Shown here: positions 61,076-64,000 of the stretch, piece after piece
How positions within the stretch are numbered: the stretch's first letter is position 1
How the letters are laid out: each line of letters begins with the position of its first letter
Source: Solitalea koreensis
Lineage (GTDB): Bacteria > Bacteroidota > Bacteroidia > Sphingobacteriales > Sphingobacteriaceae
Length of the DNA stretch: 64,000 nucleotides
Direction: 5' to 3'
Assembly: GCF_900182575.1 (NCBI RefSeq)
Contig: NZ_FXSZ01000005.1
Location: 124,001-188,000, forward strand
The notes under the pieces: model-generated
Database searches by the model: none
Seen by the model: only the letters and a program-made list of their open reading frames with translations
Told to the model about the DNA's origin: nothing
Position numbers and translations under genes: made by a program

Positions 61076-61083
61076 CAAATATA
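61076..61083 (-). promoter_or_regulatory. Promoter (-7 box) of the HupE-like gene
   Basis: TATATTTG on the minus strand followed by GCG, 16 nt before the ATG at 61059. Confidence 0.65.
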
Positions 61084-61150
61084 AAATCTTTAGCAGTTCC
61101 GGGTAGTTTTGTCACAACATTTGCTGTGCACTCTCATATTTTCTGCCAAT

Positions 61151-61732
61151 ATGAATAAACCTAAAAAGAGAACATGGGTACTAGTTTTATTACGTTTACT
61201 TACTTGGGTGGCAGCTTTAGCGCTTGGTTTAGTATTTATTCGTAATTGTACCAGTCATGACTCTTTACTTAACAATCATCCGTTTGTTGTTGAAAAGGTA
61301 CAATCAATTGGAAAATTAGAGCTGGTGAAATATGATTATAACACTATTTTACAGCATAAGGAAATCGGAGATTGGCTACCGGATCCATTAGCTTTATTCT
61401 TAATCAATGGGCAAGTAGTTAGCAGTGTCGATTTTTCAAAAGTGACCAATGAGGATGTTATTATTGCCGACAGTGTTATTACGATTCGGATACCTCAACC
61501 TGAACTCTTGGTAAAGGTGGATCATGGTAAATCAAAAATTTATGAAACCGAATATAGGTTTTGGGATGACCAAAAATGGATTGATGTGGTTTTATTAAAA
61601 GCAGAAGAGCAGCTGAAAACAGCTGCTCTTAAGTCGGAGATTATTGGGTATACCAAAAAAAATATTGAAAAATTATTGATTCCCACCTTTACTGTCATGG
61701 GGTTTAAAAAAGTTAATCTTGAATTTAAATAG
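61151..61732 (+). CDS. DUF4230 domain protein, membrane-anchored
   Basis: 193 residues from the ATG at 61151; the frame opens 14 codons earlier, but MNKPKKRTWVLVLLRLLTW is a standard basic-plus-hydrophobic N-terminus. One membrane helix (residues about 9-31), then the DUF4230 domain (VEKVQSIGKLELVKYDYNTIL, DSVITIRIPQPELL, FWDDQKWIDVV). Function unknown; the domain is thought to sit outside the inner membrane. Divergent from the HupE-like gene. Confidence 0.82.
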   Translation: MNKPKKRTWVLVLLRLLTWVAALALGLVFIRNCTSHDSLLNNHPFVVEKVQSIGKLELVKYDYNTILQHKEIGDWLPDPLALFLINGQVVSSVDFSKVTNEDVIIADSVITIRIPQPELLVKVDHGKSKIYETEYRFWDDQKWIDVVLLKAEEQLKTAALKSEIIGYTKKNIEKLLIPTFTVMGFKKVNLEFK

Positions 61733-61868
61733 CAGTATTCATTTTTCTTTGCCTTCTTGGTTACCCTTCCTTTCTTTAAATTTATCTAACACGTTATTTA
61801 TTAATTTCTTCAGCTTTATCTTCACTATGGATATGGTAGTAGAATAGATTATATCCTTATTTTTAGGG

Positions 61869-62438
61869 ATGAATGTTCAATATCTGGCAACAAAATTAGC
61901 CGTACCAATCGGTAAAAAGACTGTAATTGCGATTGTTCAGGAATTGGAAAAACAATCTTTTTCAGTAAGTGAACTCATTGATCTTACTTTTCATACTCAA
62001 TCTGAAATTGGTTTTCGAGCAGCCTGGATATTTGAAAACTATATATTAAATGATAAACCCCGTTTATTGCAAGTCCTTCCATTTTTTCTAGAAAAGTTTA
62101 GTTCAGTAAGCAATCCGAGCTGTAAACGACATTTTGCCAAAGTTTTACAAGAAATCACTTCTCATCTCAATAGCAAAAAGGCAGATCCTATATTAAGGGA
62201 GGCTGTCCTTAACTCAGAGCTCGAGCCTGTAATCACGGCGTGTTTTGACTGGATGATTGATCCCAAAGTGGCAGTTGCTGTAAAGGTGTTCTGTATGGAA
62301 AGTTTGTTTAATATGAGTACGCAATATCCTTGGATTAATGAAGAATTGACACCTACGATAGAATTCGTCATGAAAGGTGGGAGTGCAGGAATTCAAGCAA
62401 GGGGAAGAAAATTGTTGGTAAAATGTAAGAATGGTTGA
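61869..62438 (+). CDS. All-helical repeat protein, function unknown
   Basis: 189 residues, no signal peptide. Nearly all predicted helix, arranged in pairs that look like degenerate HEAT/ARM repeats (ELIDLTFHTQSEIGFRAAWIFE, LEPVITACFDWMIDPKVAVAVKVFCMESLF split by turn at Pro/Asn). Such small proteins in Bacteroidota are sometimes labelled adenylosuccinate lyase by automatic transfer, but none of the lyase motifs are present. A cytosolic protein-binding role is a guess. A TATTTTTA box (one mismatch) is close upstream. Strong terminator follows. Confidence 0.65.
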   Translation: MNVQYLATKLAVPIGKKTVIAIVQELEKQSFSVSELIDLTFHTQSEIGFRAAWIFENYILNDKPRLLQVLPFFLEKFSSVSNPSCKRHFAKVLQEITSHLNSKKADPILREAVLNSELEPVITACFDWMIDPKVAVAVKVFCMESLFNMSTQYPWINEELTPTIEFVMKGGSAGIQARGRKLLVKCKNG

Positions 62439-62459
62439 ATATAAAGTTTATTGGAGCGA

Positions 62460-62493
62460 AAAAAAATGCTGGTTGAAAAACCAGCATTTTTTT
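62460..62493. terminator. Bidirectional terminator between the helical-repeat gene and clpB
   Basis: Perfect 15-bp stem AAAAAAATGCTGGTT (62460-62474) / AACCAGCATTTTTTT (62479-62493); works on both strands for the convergent genes. Confidence 0.92.
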
Positions 62494-62509
62494 GGTAATA
62501 TGAAGATTA

Positions 62510-64000
62510 TTAAGCCTTTTGCTCTTGTGCTTCTTTGTTATTATAAAAAACGAATTGATTGTCAAACATATCTAGTTTTATTTTTGAATCCTTTTCCACT
62601 TTTCCGGCAAGAATTTGCTTCGAAAGTTCGTTAAGAATACGTTTCTGAATCACGCGTTTTAGCGGACGAGCTCCAAACTGTGGATCATATCCTAATTGAG
62701 CCAACCAGTCTAGCGCTTCATCACTTGCTTCCAGCTCAATTCCGATTTCTCGCATGGTTTGTTGAACATGGGCAAATTGCATACTTACAATATCCCTGAT
62801 TTCATCTCTGCCCAATGGTTGGAACATGATGGTTTCATCGATTCGATTCAAAAACTCAGGACGAATGGTTTTTTTCAATAATTCAAAAACTTCGTTCTTG
62901 GTTTTAGCAATAACCTCATCTCTGGTATCATCATTCAGTCCTGCAAAGTTTTCATTAATAAGATGAGAGCCAATATTGGAAGTCATGATGATAATAGTAT
63001 TTTTAAAATCTACCACACGACCTTTATTGTCGGTTAAACGGCCATCATCAAGTACTTGTAATAAAATATTGAATACATCAGGATGAGCCTTTTCAATTTC
63101 ATCGAGTAAAATAACCGAATAGGGTCTGCGACGAACCGCTTCAGTAAGCTGACCACCCTCATCGTAACCAACGTAACCCGGAGGCGCACCAATTAAACGC
63201 GATACAGAATGACGTTCCTGATATTCCGACATATCAATACGCGTCATCGAATGTTCGTCGTTAAACAAAAATTCTGCTAGGGCTTTGGCCAATTCTGTTT
63301 TACCAACACCGGTTGTTCCCAAAAAAATGAATGATCCAATCGGTTTTTTCTTATCCTGCAAACCGGCTCTGCTGCGACGAATGGCATCCGAAACCGCTTC
63401 GATCGCTTCTTCTTGACCAGCTACACGATTGTGCAACTCTTCTTCCAAATGTAGCAGTTTTTCACGCTCGCTTGCTACCATTTTCTGCACCGGAATCCCG
63501 GTCCAACGTGAAACAACGCCGGCAATATCTTCAGCTGTTACTTCTTCTTTAAGCATGCGCGAATTGCTTTGTATTTCATCCAGCTTTTTGGTCAGCTCTT
63601 CGATTGCCTTTTCTGTTTCAGGTAATTTACCATACTGAATTTCCGAAGCGTAAGCAAAATCACCATTCCGTTTAGCTTGTTCGATTGAGATTTTAAGCGT
63701 CTCAATATCTTGTTTCTTGATTTGAATGGCATCGACAACATCTTTTTCACTTTGCCATTTTGCTTTTAATGCGTTTCGTTCTTCACTCAGATTAGCAATT
63801 TCTTCATTTAAACGGTTAAGTCTTTCTTCATTGTTTTCACGTTTAATGGCCTCCCGTTCAATTTCTAATTGCATAATCCGGCGCTCCAATTCATCTAAAG
63901 CTTCAGGTTTAGAATCCATTTCTAATCGCAGTTTAGCAGCAGCCTCATCCATTAAGTCAATGGCTTTGTCGGGCAAGAAACGGTCGGAAATATAGCGTTG
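62510..64000 (-). CDS. clpB: ClpB disaggregase, C-terminal 496 residues (5' end outside window)
   Basis: Hexameric AAA+ chaperone that pulls proteins out of aggregates with DnaK. The frame is open to the right edge; the visible part begins QRYISDRFLPDKAIDLMDEAAAKLR, split at the end of the first ATPase domain, and continues through the long coiled-coil middle domain (residues about 25-150, ELERRIMQLEIEREAIKRE region), the second ATPase Walker A GTTGVGKTELAKAL and RRRPYSVILLDEIEKAHPD with the Walker B. C-terminal small domain ends LKRVIQKRILNELS. The middle domain distinguishes it from ClpA/ClpC. The N-terminal domain and first ATPase lie outside the window. Confidence 0.96.
   Translation of the reverse strand, partial: QRYISDRFLPDKAIDLMDEAAAKLRLEMDSKPEALDELERRIMQLEIEREAIKRENNEERLNRLNEEIANLSEERNALKAKWQSEKDVVDAIQIKKQDIETLKISIEQAKRNGDFAYASEIQYGKLPETEKAIEELTKKLDEIQSNSRMLKEEVTAEDIAGVVSRWTGIPVQKMVASEREKLLHLEEELHNRVAGQEEAIEAVSDAIRRSRAGLQDKKKPIGSFIFLGTTGVGKTELAKALAEFLFNDEHSMTRIDMSEYQERHSVSRLIGAPPGYVGYDEGGQLTEAVRRRPYSVILLDEIEKAHPDVFNILLQVLDDGRLTDNKGRVVDFKNTIIIMTSNIGSHLINENFAGLNDDTRDEVIAKTKNEVFELLKKTIRPEFLNRIDETIMFQPLGRDEIRDIVSMQFAHVQQTMREIGIELEASDEALDWLAQLGYDPQFGARPLKRVIQKRILNELSKQILAGKVEKDSKIKLDMFDNQFVFYNNKEAQEQKA

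Noticed and set aside
61869..62438. Adenylosuccinate lyase call for the helical-repeat protein
   Set aside because: Only 189 residues and no lyase signature (for example SSxMPxKxNP); likely a propagated misannotation in databases.
1..64000. CRISPR arrays, insertion sequences, rRNA or tRNA genes
   Set aside because: No regularly spaced direct repeats, transposase motifs or RNA gene signatures were found on either strand.

Overview
The window looks like a chromosome segment of a Bacteroidota bacterium, most likely of the Sphingobacteriales/Cytophagales side. The evidence: low GC content by eye; promoters of the TAnnTTTG type rather than the sigma-70 type; and lineage-typical genes (gldC, HU-CCDC81 domain protein, DUF6702, DUF2490, ORF6N, the long HscA and the 640-residue ribosomal protein S1). 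Almost everything is core housekeeping. I see no rRNA, tRNA, CRISPR array, insertion sequence or prophage.

Layout. 1-1.7 kb: agmatine-to-putrescine genes (aguB end, aguA). 1.9-7 kb: lipoprotein carbonic anhydrase, GNAT, a long PurF-like amidotransferase, VOC protein, LysE exporter, dCMP deaminase. 7-11 kb: guaA, an envelope lipoprotein with a periplasmic-binding fold and an RsmB-type rRNA methyltransferase in one direction. 11-16.9 kb: a phosphoesterase whose signal peptide is cut off by a frameshift, TonB/TPR protein, DUF2490, YebC, MarC, amino acid permease. 17-22.7 kb: membrane pyrophosphatase, second permease, cold-shock protein, folC. 22.8-30.1 kb: a six-gene minus-strand envelope operon (giant TPR protein, plug-less beta-barrel, HU-CCDC81 membrane protein, ExbB, ExbD, TonB). 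30.3-35 kb: pyrB-pyrR, rpsA, cmk. 35-44 kb: arfB, a coiled-coil membrane protein, accC, ribE, class C beta-lactamase-like lipoprotein, Nudix, hscA, cysteine synthase, ketoacyl synthase. 45-52.2 kb: pyrC, ORF6N, rhlE-type helicase, gldC, threonine aldolase, a divergent S23-like protein, purT. 52.2-54.6 kb: two toxin-antitoxin modules (YefM-YoeB and MazEF) flanking a DMT transporter, each with clear palindromic operators. 54.8-64 kb: lon, the DUF6702 / M1 peptidase / HupE group, DUF4230, a helical-repeat protein and the C-terminal half of ClpB.

How the genes relate. Nucleotide synthesis is over-represented but dispersed (PurF-like, dCMP deaminase, guaA, pyrB, pyrR, cmk, pyrC, purT), and most of these are single transcription units with their own TAnnTTTG box. 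Three proteostasis genes (hscA, lon, clpB) are also scattered. The TPR/beta-barrel/HU/ExbBD/TonB operon is the most coherent multi-protein machine and the best candidate for an undescribed system. Four REP-like inverted repeats of one family sit in intergenic gaps. Several genes (guaA, rhlE, pyrC) have the promoter box so close to the start codon that leaderless or near-leaderless mRNAs are predicted. Where an upstream start was open, I chose starts from signal peptides, family length and promoter position.
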